Assembly (NCBI GenBank): GCA_020726505.1
Contig: JAHLEZ010000022.1
Coordinates: forward strand, 1-64,000
DNA length: 64,000 nucleotides
Source of the DNA: Leptodontidium sp. MPI-SDFR-AT-0119
Lineage: Eukaryota > Ascomycota > Leotiomycetes > Helotiales > Leptodontidiaceae
Direction of reading: 5' to 3'
Shown: piece by piece, positions 45,581 through 57,646 of the stretch
How the letters are laid out: every line of letters begins with the position of its first letter
Numbering within the stretch: position 1 is the stretch's first letter
Translations under genes and position numbers: made by a program
The notes under the pieces: generated by a model
The model's database searches: none
What the model was told of the DNA's origin: nothing
What the model saw: only the letters and a program-made list of their open reading frames with translations

Positions 45581-47368
45581 TCAAACAGCGTCTTGTGACT
45601 GGTGTAGTTCTACGGGCCGAGCCCTTTTCTTTGGCTTTTTAAATGCCTTTCCGTCGATCCTCTGAGACAGGGAAGTATCGGGGGTAACGTCTCGCGAACC
45701 AGCACGGCTTGATTGACTGTCAGCTCCCTCCAGAGACGCTGCATTATGACTTGATTGGTCAGAGAGATGTTGGCTTTCCAATCCTTGGGAAAGTCCAGAC
45801 TCCCCTGGCTCGGATTGCTGTGAGACCTCAAAATCCAGATCAGGCGGCAACTCATCGATAACTGAGCAGATTCTTTCCAAGTGAGTCGGCATCCATATAT
45901 CGTAGACATTCTTAACGAACTTATTCGCCGTCCATTTCTCTTTGCCATCCAACGCCGTGAAGCTGAACTCATGGATCGGGTGGCGATAGAAGGTGGTCCT
46001 TTCCCCGTCGATTACAGGATAATGGCCGTAGATTCTCACCGTCCGGTGATCGTGCGAGACCGAGAAGGCGAGGATTTCCCGGTGAAGCTCCTCTTGACGC
46101 TCCACAAGTCTAAAGAGCTCAACCACTCCCCTCACCGCCAGAGTCATACTATGAGCATTCTGTCGGTCTGCAATATCAAGTGCCGCAGCACCGCACTTAA
46201 CCTCGCAGGTCAGGAACGGGAAGTACATCTGCCAGGTGGCCATGAAGTAGGACGTAAAAGTATCTGTAATCTCGCCAACGAAAGGCTTCAGCTTTTCGAG
46301 TTGATCGTTCGTGAATGCTGATCGTCCGAATCCCACAGAATAATCAGGTTGTGGGCGAGGACCATAGAAAGGTATGGCACTATTCCAGCCTTCATTGACA
46401 CCTTCAATCAAAGGATCGAGATGCGTGGCACCATATGTGGCTAGGGTTTCCGCGGAAGGCACGATCAATCGAGTGATATCTTGAACTACCCTTGCCTCGT
46501 TCCTATCTTGTATCTTTCGGCAAGTTTTTTCGAAAACGTCATCGCGAAATAAAGAGTCTGCAGGAAGCGTCTGCTCTTTCTCCAGTAAAACCCGGCAGAG
46601 ACTCTTGGTTGCATCCATGATGCCTAAGTCGGACTTGTCCATAAAGCTACCCTTGGTCGCAAGAACGGTTGTGTAGCTCGGACGCGTATAAGGGGTGCTT
46701 TTGGCTTCCCTCGGCTTCTGATCGCTAGCTGTGGCAGAGCTGAGCGCGGCAGAGCCAGCTTCTGATTGTTTCTCACGAAGAGAAGAAGAAGATTTCTTCC
46801 TCGCAAGCAGAGGATTCATGTTGCTTTCCGGTTCAAAGTATTCCTTAGGCCAACGAAATTCCTTCCTCCAATATTCAAGTGGGTTGATCTCTTTCCCGCT
46901 GAGACCGGCCGCTGTATTCTCGCCGATTGTGTGCTCGATAGGAGATCGTGGAGGGGACGCTCGCGGGCGCTTCTGAGAGGGAGTGGCAATAGAGAGGGTG
47001 GTTGCGTCGTCGTGCGATTGTTTTCGCTTTCGTTTTTGATCCTCAACTTGTGGAAACTTGTCTCGAGTTAGCTTCATAGTATAGCAGGAGGAGAGTGACA
47101 TACCTTTTTTCCGGGAGTGTTGCTAGTTGGGGAGGGAAGCGGGTGCTTTGGTTCGATATTCCTATCTTTGGATACAGTTCGCTCTAGGCGTGCGCTCTTA
47201 CGACAAGATAGCTGTGATCTTTCCTTCTTGATACCTTGAGGCCGCTTCCCTATTAATGATCAGTCAAAGGACGCAGAAGCGGGTATGAATTGGCCTACCT
47301 TGGTCTCTTCGCAGTGAGGGTTGCCGCCCAGTCTTTCGGGTGTTTGGTTTTGCTTGGTAAGGGGCCAT
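45581..47368 (-). CDS. DUF7924-type fungal protein, three exons, 563 residues
   Basis: Minus-strand exons are 47368-47299, 47249-47104 and 47056-45581. Donors are GTAGGC and GTATGT, acceptors ATAG and CAAG, with a GCTAACT branch in intron 2. The short basic N-terminus (RRDQGKRPQGIKKERS spans the first junction) leads to a Lys/Arg-rich region. Then comes the characteristic fungal core: EYWRKEFRWPKEYFEPE, LLARKKSSSSLREK, SLFRDDVFEKTC, DRNEARVVQDI, PRPQPDYSVGF, FLTCEVKCGAAALDIADRQN, ISHDH-like SVSHDHRTVRIYGHYPVIDG and WMPTHLERICS. The order D (in QPDYS) then E-x-K (EVKCG) resembles a PD-(D/E)XK active site. Family members are usually about 500-650 residues. The biochemical role is unknown. The acceptor of intron 2 is close to its branch site, so a 9-base alternative is possible. 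Confidence 0.8.
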
Positions 47369-48793
47369 ATCGACTGGAAAGAGGAGGGGTAAGAAATGAA
47401 TTTATGTTGCCGCCGCTGGGTTTGAAATGGTCGAATGGAAGGAAGGATGAGATGCAGGACAGGAGAGGGTGATGGAGATGAGTGCGCTAAAATATCGCAG
47501 CGGCAACCATTCCTATTTTTGTCATTTCGTGGACAGAGTGTCCCTCCCCCAGACCACTCACATGTAAGGCTAGCCAATCAGAAACGGGCAGAAGTGAGAA
47601 GGATCGGGTCAGTATCAGTGCTGGGAATGCCGACTTGGGGATGAAGAACAAGGATCGCAAGTCAAGCCTGCAGCTTTGGGACGTCATTTGGCGCCATATC
47701 AAATAAAGATTAGTCCCCAATCCGAAACTGTCTTATATGTCAGCTGATATTGCTCCTGGAGCAGCCTAATTTACGGCCTGATTTTCAAGGCTCGAGACGG
47801 TTTTTGATTTGGTCCCCTCCTATCAACAAAAATGTGTTTGTAGTGGGTGATCGTTGATGGGGACAAATCGGTGAGGGGTGAACACATTCTCTAATGAATA
47901 TCAGATGTCAATTTCGCCACGCAACATCTTAAATTTCCTTCATTTGTTTCGATTCGAGATTCATGACCCCCTTTTGCCCTTGATCTAAACAACGTATATC
48001 TGCTGAGGCGGTTGTAGGATTTAACAAGTGCAAGATCTGTAAGAATCCCAAAGAGTTAAACCTTGGTCCGAAGCTTGGCACATTGCAGCCTGAAAGGCAT
48101 TGGAGCCTAAGTGCACGGGGGTGTTTTCGGTCAGTATCACATCACATGGCATCGAACCCCACCACTTGCAAAGTTCCCGCAAACCACAATTTCTTCCCTC
48201 AACCTCTCGAACTGCAAGCAAGAGATCAGACGCCATCCAAGGTTGTTTCTTTCCACAACGATGACTCAGTTGTTCTGCCCGCCCAGCTCTGCCCAGCTCC
48301 AGCAGTAGACTTCATCCCACCCTACACCAAGAGGCAGCCGTCTCGCCCTCTTTCCGCCGAAACATCAGCATTCCCACCCGCAAAACATTTCATCAGATTC
48401 ATTTCTCCCTTGTGCAGCGCACCGTTACCCTGCCTCATTGCACAAGTCGCATATAGCATATTCTATCAGAGGCGCAGGGAGTGCTTCTAATTCCGAAGAC
48501 TCGACTCCACCTTCTGCCTTTGCGCAAACAGGCAACCTCATTCTACCATCTCCCAAAAGGCACAACCACATCCTCCGCAACCAAAGTAAATATCAGGACC
48601 ACCCTCCATACAGTCTACTCAGCTACTTATTGTGTATAGGCGATAGTCACGTTCCTCCCCTCTCGCATTCTTCCTCACCTTGCGACGAGCCTCTATCAGG
48701 CAAGCCGACAGGCTCTTCGGCACACTCTGTGTTGATCATGGCGGTCAGGCACTTCATCTTCTATCTCACTCCTTTCATGTATTTATAGCTGAC
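47369..48793. other. Intergenic region without a firm gene
   Basis: The first 300 bases are the likely promoter of the DUF7924-type gene. A 135-codon plus-strand frame (48,083-48,490) starts without a good ATG, is Pro/Ser-rich and is not supported otherwise. Confidence 0.35.
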
Positions 48794-49054
48794 ATGTGTG
48801 TATCCACGAAGACAGGCGATGAAGCTCTCGCTGGACAAGACGAAACGATCCGGATTTTCGGTTTTCCCCCAGATAACACCAATGAGAGGACGATACAGTT
48901 CAAAGGCTATTATCTTTCGATCTACAACGAGCAAACGGAAGACTACAAAACCCATATAATGAACAAACCCTCTACAACCACTTTCGAGAGTTATACGGTG
49001 CCTGCCGGTTACTCTGTTTACGTCAGAGCCGCCACCGTTAAATTCGAAGTTTAG
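48794..49054 (+). CDS. Small hypothetical protein, 86 residues
   Basis: ATG 48794 starts an open frame to TAG 49,052-49,054. The product is polar, with a beta-rich second half (FKGYYLSIYNEQ and YTVPAGYSVYVRAATVKFEV) that looks like a compact beta-sandwich edge. No family is recognised. The sequence just before (GTATTTATAG) could be an intron acceptor, so a 5' exon may exist. Coding status is uncertain. Confidence 0.4.
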   Translation: MCVSTKTGDEALAGQDETIRIFGFPPDNTNERTIQFKGYYLSIYNEQTEDYKTHIMNKPSTTTFESYTVPAGYSVYVRAATVKFEV

Positions 49055-49828
49055 GAGAACATTTCAACATCTCCACCGAAGAAATCGGTTAAACGGTTTC
49101 CGTCCTTGTTACCACACCAGATAGTAAAGGAGACATCCTGTGTCTGGTCTTTCGGGAATAAACTTGGCCAGCATCCTGTCGTCTCCAACCCCTGTCTTCT
49201 TTCCCATTTCCACAGCCGGCTATTCTCGATAGCCGTTCTAAACGGCTCAGGCATTTTCGATATGTTGCTAGCGGGTGCATTTGTGTACATATCCTTCATT
49301 TCTGTTGGTAAATTATTAGCAGCTCCATGTATATATGCAACGCTTCTCCTCACCGCGGTTTTCCTTGGATGGTGGTAATGAATCATCTGCTACCGGGTTC
49401 TCTTGCTCATATTGTCGAGAGGGATAATGTACACTCTTGCAATGAATCGGCCGGTGCCGTTGTCCGTCAACGAAGGTATACCCACTATCAATGGTTAAGT
49501 CTTGCCTGGAACCCCAGCCATGTGTTTGATCTGTCTTTCAATTAGCCTTGTCCATGAAAGGAGTAGTATCATATACCACGATTAAAGGATGGTGCAATAA
49601 GTGCCATTTGTTGTAGACTTGGCAATTGAGCTATTTAGAGGTCAGTGTTGCAAACAGTTATAAGGTGGTTGTCATACGCATCCCGGAGTTATATTGGCCA
49701 GATGGAGGAGTCTGACTAGCCAATTCGCCAATCTGCACTGGTGGCAGTGGCACAATCTCCCGTGCAGGTCCGTCAATCTCGCCCAATCTTCGACGACGTC
49801 GGCCATGACGCTGGGAGATTTTTGCTGC
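49055..49828. other. Region without a firm gene
   Basis: Opposite-strand open frames overlap at 49,051-49,386; neither shows a family pattern. The remainder has no repeats or signals that could be recognised. Confidence 0.3.
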
Positions 49829-50500
49829 TTACTGGTCAGTCAAAACCTTCAGAAAGAACGTGAAGTTGGCTATACCGCGAAGATTTCTAAACTCGACACT
49901 CATCGGCCTTTCTGCTTCCAGTTCGTCCATAATGTCGACTATCTCCTCCGGCCAATCCTGCTCCTTCTCTTCTTTCAGTAGCTTAATGAGGCCGTCAAAA
50001 ACGTCCGTGCTTGATTCTGTCCAGACCTTGGTAGAGTAAGTCGTTGAGAGGGCGATTACAGCGTCAGGGTTGCTTTCACAGAGACCGCGGATGGTGTTAA
50101 CCCTGATGAGGTTCGTAGCCATCACTGCCTTGGCGCTGTTGCTTTTGTGTTCTGTCTCTCTTGGTGGTCCGAATATCAACCTAAAGTTCGCTTTCATGGT
50201 CCGTGGCGAATCCAAATCGGAGGTAGCTAGTATCTTTCGCTTGGTTGAGTCTGATTGGGTTTTGAGCGTGCGAACCTTATCTTGGACGTGTTCCTGACTT
50301 GCTGCTGCAGCGTTCTGGGCCTCTAGTCGGATCCTGGTCACAGCATCGATCAATTTTGAAGTCCATATGGCAATCTCATTGGCTTGGCTTGTCGCGAGAT
50401 CCGCAGACTTTGCAAAATGCACCGACATCGCGCCAAACTTTTTAGCCTGTACCGTCAGTGCTGAGATGGCCTGAGTGCAAAGTATTAGCTTGGTTGCCAT
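49829..50500 (-). CDS. Alpha-helical hypothetical protein, 223 residues
   Basis: A single minus-strand open frame begins at ATG 50500. The N-terminal 90 residues are helical and Ala-rich (AISALTVQAKKFGAMSVHFA and EIAIWTSKLIDAVTRIRLEA), resembling a HeLo-like or other helical signalling bundle in general character only. A basic segment (about nt 50,225-50,270) follows. The C-terminal half is again helical, with an acidic stretch KEEKEQDWPEEIVDIMDELE. No family is recognised. It may be the first exon of a longer gene. Confidence 0.5.
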   Translation of the reverse strand: MATKLILCTQAISALTVQAKKFGAMSVHFAKSADLATSQANEIAIWTSKLIDAVTRIRLEAQNAAAASQEHVQDKVRTLKTQSDSTKRKILATSDLDSPRTMKANFRLIFGPPRETEHKSNSAKAVMATNLIRVNTIRGLCESNPDAVIALSTTYSTKVWTESSTDVFDGLIKLLKEEKEQDWPEEIVDIMDELEAERPMSVEFRNLRGIANFTFFLKVLTDQ

Positions 50501-50575
50501 CTTTGCAGAAGATAGTTGCTGAGGTCGTTTTTTGTGGATTTGCAGGTTTCCAGAAGTTGGCGACCAGTCTGTAAT

Positions 50576-50795
50576 TTAGTTTCCAGAAGACTGCGAGGGA
50601 ATTTTCGTCGAGGAGCGGGCAGTGGCGGTGTTTGAACAATTACTTTCCAGAAAACTTGCGAGGGGGCTTTGCCTTATTATCGAGGAGCGGGAGGTTGGTG
50701 GTTTCTAAATAATTACTTCCCAGAAACTTGCAAGGATTTTGGATCTCGTGGAGTGGGTGAGAGGTTATTTAAATAATTAGTTTCCAGAAACCCCG
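50576..50795. repeat. Imperfect 65-73-bp tandem repeat (about three and a half units)
   Basis: Units begin with TAGTTTCCAG, TACTTTCCAG, TACTTCCCAG and TAGTTTCCAG at 50,576, 50,641, 50,714 and 50,779. They share a GAGGAGCGGG-like centre and an AATAATT end. Confidence 0.65.
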
Positions 50796-50806
50796 CTCCA
50801 CATTCG

Positions 50807-51250
50807 CTTGAGCCAAGCTGTGATCCGTCCCGTCTCCTTGACGCCACCAACTCTGGAGGCGAATCAAATCTGCACTCGTTCGTCTGTTCTGGAAACTAGA
50901 AATAGGCTTCAGCTACCAACATCAACGACATCCTCGAACCCTGAACTGACCAACCACGTTTATCTTCCCATTATTTTGTGTGTCAGCCCCAAATACCTTT
51001 TAGTTTTCAATTCTGCACCCGCATGTAAGGCGCTTACTATTCATAGTGAGCTTTCCCCTAGCTGCCTCAGATGAATTTAAAATATTGTCTCCCCGCTTTG
51101 TCCGCATAATAAACCGATCCACGTTCGCTTACGCCAGGCTGTGATCCGTTCCGTCTCTGGAAGCCACCAACTCTGGAAGCGTATCAAATCTGTTCGTTCG
51201 TTGGTTCTGGAACCGAATAAAAGCCTAGCTGCTGGTATCAAGGAACATCC
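50807..51250. repeat. Direct duplication of about 120 bases (50,807-50,930 and 51,126-51,250)
   Basis: Both copies share GCTGTGATCCGT, CCACCAACTCTGGA, ATCAAATCTG and GTTC(G/T)GTTCTGGAA-type words in the same order, with several differences. The spacing is about 319 bases. Confidence 0.65.
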
Positions 51251-51371
51251 CTGGACCCTGACATTCTTTTCAAATTCTTGCACTCGAGTCAATACCCATA
51301 CTCCGTGTTGCTTGCATGATAAACCGATCCAGCCATCCATGATCATTCACAGGCAAGTTGCCACGTCCCTG

Positions 51372-52820
51372 AACCTTGTGCCTCAACTGCCCCGGGAAGA
51401 TACAACCCCCGATGTCATTTTCCAGTATTGCCTTAATCCAATGGGGATCTTAGGAATCGAAGAGTATCATACGAAGACGTTCCTTTTTTCGAGAACTGCA
51501 CCATTGATGCTCCATAAACTCTTCCAATATGCACGGTCCGAACGCTGTCAATGCTCCAGACCAATGTCTTGCTTCCCCCACGCCGCCTCATCATGTGTCG
51601 GCGAAGCCAGCTTGACCATTCAAAAAAGCCAACACTTTCCACACCGGCATGAAGCCTAGGTGACTATTCAAGCCTAATCCATTTTGGGAGACCAACACCG
51701 TCGAGATAACGCCGGTTTCTTCTTCCTAGTTGCAGCAAGATGCATGGCAAATCGCACGGTCAAGGAACATATTGAAGTGGATGAAGCTGTACACAAGGCC
51801 CCAGTCTTGACCACTTGACTTTGATTGATAGGACCCAGTGAATATTTTCGATCAGATGAGACGGCTGAATGAGAAGCCGATGAGTAATTCGTTGCAGGAA
51901 AGATATATACGAACTTTTAGTGTAAAAATGTATATAAGGGCGCGAATTCCTTACAAGTTTGACAGTTCGCTTCCTCACCTCTCCCAATTCTTCAAGCATC
52001 GTCTCAAACTTCACACTTCTACATATATATCAGAGTTATCTACCAATCTTCCACGTAGACAATGGCTCCAACAGAGATGACCGCGAAGCCGAAGCAGTCA
52101 GACTTGTTTGATTATGACGAAAGGAGTAGGAAATAGCCTCGGATAGCAGGGCTGGGTTGTTGGATATAGGGTCTTACTTTTTTGGTCTTTCCAGGTTTGC
52201 TTTGAATGTATCAGATCGGCCATATATAGCCAAGTTTGAGCACGAAATCCATGGTGTAATGCAACCTCGAGAGAATCAAAATAATGGCGTGACCCGGCAG
52301 ACGCTTGTGCAAAACATTACTTGTCCAATCTAGCCTCAATCGAGTACTGTATGCATCATCCATTGATCCGCAAGTGACTTGCCAGGGGTGAATCGGCGAA
52401 GCCAGCATTGTCTTCAAGCAGCGAACGCATCATGCTGCAGGCATAGGCCGCCGGTCCATCCAGGGGACAACAGACGGAGACGTACCATTTTTTGGAAAAC
52501 TGCACGATCGATACGCCATAAACTCTTCCAACAATATCCATGCACCGTCCCTCAAGATTGTGCCCCAGCTGCCTCGGGGAAGAGGATCCTGCATACAACC
52601 CCCGATTCTCTTTGCAGTATTGCCTTAACCCAATGGAGATCTCAAGGATCGAAGGTTACCACACGGAGACATCCCATTTAGGAGAACTGCATGATCGATA
52701 TGCCATAAGCTCTTCCTCCAACTACCACGGTCCGATCGCTGTCAATACTCCACTTCAATGTCTTGCTTCATCCCACGTTGTCTGCATGATGCATCCGCGA
52801 GGCCACCTTGATTTTCCAGG
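51372..52820. repeat. Diverged duplicated block (about 51,372-51,620, 52,480-52,560 and 52,545-52,820)
   Basis: The copies share, in order, GTGCC(T/C)CA(A/G)CTGCC, ACAACCCCCGAT, CAGTATTGCCTTAA, CCAATGG, AACTGCA, CATAA(A/G)CTCTTCC, CGCTGTCAAT and CAATGTCTTGCTTC. A third partial copy lies at 52,480-52,560. The order suggests an old multi-step tandem duplication of a promoter or gene fragment. Confidence 0.6.
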
Positions 52821-52910
52821 CGCCAACACATTCTGCTGCAACTGCGGGCTACAAGTGCATCCAAGGGTGATCGGCTTCCTTCATCGGGAGTCTGGATGTT
52901 GGCTCAGACG

Positions 52911-52921
52911 GCTATATAAGG
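52911..52921 (+). promoter_or_regulatory. TATA box of the BCS1-like gene
   Basis: GCTATATAAGG lies about 175 bases before the ATG at 53091, followed by a pyrimidine-rich leader ending in AGAACAAGACA just before the start codon. Confidence 0.5.
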
Positions 52922-53090
52922 ATCCAACTCCTCTGACGTTTTCATCACTATTGCCCTGTGTATTCTCAGCATCAAGCTCTTCTACCATCTTTCCAAACCT
53001 TCTTACCAAGTTATATACCTTGTCTGTTGCGAACATAAAGCAACCTGTCATCCTCCTGAACATCCCACCACCATCTCACAGAACAAGACA

Positions 53091-54727
53091 ATGGCGGGAC
53101 ACATTCAGAATGGTTCCCTGCCAACCCTACCTATCTCGGACGCTCAAGCCTCGATCCTGGACATGATGTTGTTCCCAGGCTTCACCCGCATGTCTTCTGC
53201 TATCCAAGGGTATCTCACCATCGACTTGAGCGTCTATGCTCCTCTGCTTTGTTTCTTTGGGTTATTGGTGTTCGCTTGCAGACGTATTTGCAAGTCCTTG
53301 TGGGAATGGTTGCAGACTTATTGCAGTAAGAACCTTGTTCTGTCCGAATAAGAGAACCCACCTTCTGACAACAAGTAGCTTCAACTATTCATCTTCACTA
53401 TCGCGAGGATCCATATGATATGCTCATATTGTGGATATCCTTTCAGAGCTTCGCCCAGAACACTCTCTCCTCCCTCGTCACCACCAACCTGGACCCTTCA
53501 CTGAGCCACTCGAGAAATAGTCATTCAAATGGCGGAGATGCAAACAAAAAGACTTTATACTACACGCCCTGGAACGGACGCTTTCTCTTCCGGTATAAGG
53601 GCCGCCTGGTTGTGTTCCGGCGTCAATACCAAGCTGGAGATTTCAGAAGCCGAGAAGACGTGTCCATTTCTTGCTTTGGCAGATCTTCGCAGATTCTTAA
53701 GGAACTGCTCTCTGAGTGCAGAACCGAATATGCAAAGCTCGTTCAGGGTAAGACCTGTCTCTATGAGCACAAAGACGGTGCCTGGATTAGGTCTGCAGTG
53801 TCGGATATAAGGCCCATCTCGACAGTTGTTCTTGATGAGAGTAAGAAAAAGGAGCTGCTGGGAGATATCGGCGACTTCCTCAACCCAACAACCCAAAAAT
53901 GGTATTCCGATCGTAGTATGCCTTATCGACGGGGTTACTTGCTGTACGGACCCCCTGGAACTGGAAAGTCGTCTCTTTCTTGCGCAATTGCGGGGGTCTT
54001 TGGTTTGAATATCTATATCCTTAGCCTTCCTGAAGTCACTGAAGCGGGCTTCAAGAGCCTATTCGCCAACCTTCCAAAACGCTGCGTCATTCTTTTGGAA
54101 GACGTTGACGCCGCCAGCTCAAATCGAGACACGGAAATAGACTCTCGCCAAATCGCGACGGGCTCTCCCTCTCAGGGCAGGAAATCTGGAAACGTGTCCC
54201 TCTCTACTCTCTTAAATGCTATCGATGGTGTAGCGTCGAAAGAAGGCCGGGTCTTGATCATGACTACTAATCACATCAATCACCTCGACGAAGCACTCAT
54301 ACGACCTGGCCGTGTGGACAAAAAGGTTGAGCTTGGGCTCGCTGACAGTAACATGGCGGCTGATCTCTTCTGTCTCGTCTTCAAGCCCGTGGAAGGCGCC
54401 GTTGCTCCTCCAGAGAACACACAATCAGATGCGCTGGTTGGATCAGGAGAGAATAGAAAGGTACATGAATCTGTAAGGAGTCAGAAGAAAGAGGCCGAGA
54501 GAGTTGAGCGCTTGGCAGAAAATTTTGCTGCCCAGGTGCCGGAGCTGAATTTCAGCACAGCCGAAATTCTTTCGTTTCTTCTGAAACACAAGAAATCACC
54601 GGAAGGAGCTATTGATAACTTGGCACAACTTATCTCGAAGCCTATTGAAGCAAGGACGAAGCTACCAAGGATATCCGAAGATGCCCAACCCGAGACAGCG
54701 CGAGAATTCAAGTTAGTACGCTTCTGA
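53091..54727 (+). CDS. BCS1-like AAA ATPase
   Basis: Exon 1 is 53091-53325 and exon 2 starts at 53379 (donor GTAAGA, acceptor GTAG). Exon 1 ends in a membrane-anchor-like hydrophobic segment (YAPLLCFFGLLVFACRRI). Exon 2 carries a BCS1-type N-terminal domain (STIHLHYREDPYDML spans the junction). The AAA core follows: Walker A GPPGTGKSS (nt about 53,950), Walker B CVILLEDVDA (about 54,084), sensor motif MTTNHINHLDEALIRPGRVD and its arginine fingers. Bcs1 relatives sit in the mitochondrial inner membrane or other membranes and translocate or remodel proteins; many fungal paralogues have unknown targets. The frame stops at TGA 54,725-54,727 if unspliced. A good splice at 54,712/54,765 would instead fuse it to the next gene. 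Confidence 0.75.
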
Positions 54728-54804
54728 CTGTGCGTACATCGAACTTTACTGATAATCCATATAGGTGGGATGAGCAATCTTCAGTGACAGAAGTCCCGAC
54801 TGAG

Positions 54805-57420
54805 ATGGTTCAGACACCCTTAGCCTCAGAGCAGCCAACAGGCCCAACCAGCACCCCGGTCCTATTGCCATCTAAGGGCATTGTCACATTGAGCGATGCC
54901 CAAGAGTTGTTCAAAGCTGTCATGGACATGCAGATGGCCTCTAGACACGCCTCAAACTTCACGTGCTCTCATACGCCTCCCGAGGATCTTCCCGAGACGA
55001 CTTCAGCCGATCACTATTCGGCAGCTCCTTATCTTAAGCCGACAAACCAGCTATCGAGACAAATTGTGACTACTGAGTATGTCCAGCAGTTCCTTGATAT
55101 CCTCAAGTCTCTCAGTACCAAGCAGGAGCCGCCTCCTCCGCCTGCCGCTGTAGACAAAGTTGAGTTTGAGGGGCCAAAAGCACGAGCTTCTACGCTGGAA
55201 TTCAAAAAGGTCATCGAAGTGTTCGTACATACCAGGCCGAAATTCAAACTTGCCAGCGCTAATAATACAAAACAGCTGGGACAAAAAGGAATACAAGTAT
55301 AAAGTCGTGGAATCATTGACACCAGCTGATGAAGTGAATGAGCTGGATCACTACGTCTTTGTCGCTCGCACACGTCTTGGTAGGGCCCTAGTTTCGAATA
55401 CAACCTCCGTTTCTGACAGCAGTGTAGACAAAGAGACCAAGAATCAGATCCAATATGTAGATATAAAATCTGCGGGCTTGCGGGACATCCTCCGGAAGGT
55501 TCTGCAAGGTGTCCAGGGGATCTGCCTCCATGAAGAGAAGCCTTCGGTAAATCTAAAGCCGATCCAAGCACTCAAATAGCAGAACGTCTACTAACTGAGC
55601 ACAGGTAGAGCAGAACATCCTCTACCATTACCTCCTCGATCTGGAAGAGTGCCGCCAAAACCTAAGCGCGGCCCTCGACCAATCTTCCCGAAAGCATCTG
55701 GATTTGTTGCTTGATTTTATCAGAACAGCTTACGCTTCGACCATCGAGCGCCTTGGCCCACTCCTTGAGCAGCATCAAATCACGTACGACCTCCTATGGA
55801 CGCTCTTCAAGCCGAACACTCTGACGCACGCCAAATGTTTCGGCACTGGCCAGCCAAGATGTGTGAGGTACGAATTTGGGGAAGAGAAAACAGCAAATGG
55901 TGGGATAAAATACTTCCATGTCAAGGCTCGCTATTTGGATTTTGACGGGAAGGTGTTTGGGGAGACGTCAAGTGAGCATGCTATTGAGAAATTCCGTGGG
56001 GCGAAACAGATCACTGCTTTGGAGGTGTTCCCCCTCAAATACCACCCGTGCGAAAGGCAAGTCAGAGCCCACCTCACCGAATGCGGCCGGAAATTCCTTT
56101 CCATGATGGACGTCCACCTCTGCGAATACAAAGGCAAGGGATTCTACATCGAGAAAGACCGAGTTGTTGAAATTCCTATCGAAAGCCGAGTTGTGGTCGA
56201 CGCAGCTTATTTTCGAGAGGAGAACCCGAATTACGCCAGACCGAGCATCAAGAATTCCGATAAGGGCTCACGAACTGGCTGGCAGGTGATCGATTTTGAC
56301 GATGCTGAAGAGATGTCGGCCTCGGCCAAGAACAATGGAATGGATCCGTCAGAAGTGAAGGGAGACGACCTGCTCATCTGCAGCCCAACCGTTCCTGGGT
56401 TCAGCTTAGGCGACAGAAGATGGGGTGAGCATCTGGTCCTTTTCTGCTATAGTATCGCCTTCCCCTTGGCTAACATATTAAACGTAGCGGAAGTGGCTGT
56501 CGCTAATATCAAAGAGATTGACTGGAAACAGGCGCCGCTGGACGACCTTCACATTCCCCCGAGGAAGAAGAAGGCCGTGCAAGCTCTTTCCGACGCCCAT
56601 GTCAAGCGGGCCATGACTCATTCCTTTGACGATGTCGTAGTAGGAAAGGGGCAAGGATTTAGCGTTCTATTGCAGTTAGTATCTAGTCCTGTGAATGGCA
56701 TGATTCTGCTAACACGGTATATAAGTGGACCACCTGGTGTGGGGAAGACCTTGACGGCGGAGTTGATCGCCGAACATCTTCGACGGCCACTCATGCCAGT
56801 CTCTGCTGGTGAGCTCGGTACAACAGCAGAGAGCGTCGAAAAGTGTCTGCCTCGTATCTTCAAACGCGCTTCTCGATGGAAGGCGGTCCTCCTCCTGGAT
56901 GAGGCGGATGTACTTCTCGAACAGCGCTCATCTCACGATATCCATCGAAATGCTCTCGTCTGCGTGTTCCTGCGAACCCTGGAATACTATCAAGGAATGA
57001 TGTTCCTCACCACTAACCGGGTAGAGCAGATTGATGATGCAATCGCCAGTCGGATCCACTTCAAACTCAAATACGACAAGTTGAACCTCGAGCAGCGGAC
57101 CAATGTCTGGCGATATTTTCTGGGCACGGCAACCACGCCTCAGGGAGCAGCAATTTACAGCCCGGACGACTTCGATGACTGGGCACGAAAGGGGCGCAAT
57201 GGTCGCGAGGTAGGTACCTCCTTCACGACTTCGAGGAGCAAATCAATTAACGGTATCGTTTCAGATCAAAAACCTAGTGTCAACGGCTCAAGCTCTGGCG
57301 ATCCAAGACGGATGCCAGGTGAATATGTCCCATCTCGAAGTGGCTATTGCCGCATCTGGGGATTTCGAATGCGATTTCAAGGGCGTGGGATCGACGGAAG
57401 CTATGAACGGTTATGCTTAG
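54805..57420 (+). CDS. Large AAA ATPase of the fungal cytosolic type, six exons, 777 residues (or C-terminal half of a 1,313-residue fusion)
   Basis: Exons are 54805-55220, 55276-55546, 55605-56424, 56488-56674, 56726-57209 and 57265-57420, all joined in frame. Branch sites such as TACTAACT and TGCTAACA and YAG acceptors are present; the first donor (GTTCGT) is weak. The N-terminal half matches a fungal domain found before single AAA modules: VEQNILYHYLLDLEECRQNL, LLWTLFKPNTLTHAKCFGTG and GGIKYFHVKARYLDFDGKVF. The AAA core has Walker A GPPGVGKT (about 56,727), Walker B AVLLLDEADVLLEQ (about 56,884) and sensor LTTNRVEQIDDAIASRIH, ending with NGREIKNLVSTAQALA and a C-terminal MNGYA. Start ATG 54805 is chosen because it is the first in the exon. 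Without fusion only 77 bases separate it from the BCS1-like stop. Confidence 0.75.
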
Positions 57421-57646
57421 CTGAGGGCTTTTGGCTGAGGCTGAGGGATGTTGTGTGTGAAATGGGAGGGTTGGAACGATTTGTGCATATCAGTGCTTTG
57501 ATTTCTTCTTATTTCACCTTTCAATGTTTATACGCTCTGGAATAATGAAAGTATATCACTTACGTCTTTTGAATGGTGACATAATTGTTTGAGGCTCTGT
57601 GAGGGCAGATATTTTATTGACTGCACTAAGCGTTCGGGCACAAGAC

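Larger units (their letters stand above)
50501..53090. other. Non-coding region built from duplicated blocks, upstream of the BCS1-like gene
   Basis: No convincing gene is present apart from a possible 24-codon frame at 52,062 that follows a TATA-like GTATATAAGG (about 51,927) and resembles a truncated gene start. The rest consists of the repeat blocks listed separately. A TATA box GCTATATAAGG lies near 52,911 before the BCS1-like gene. Confidence 0.4.
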
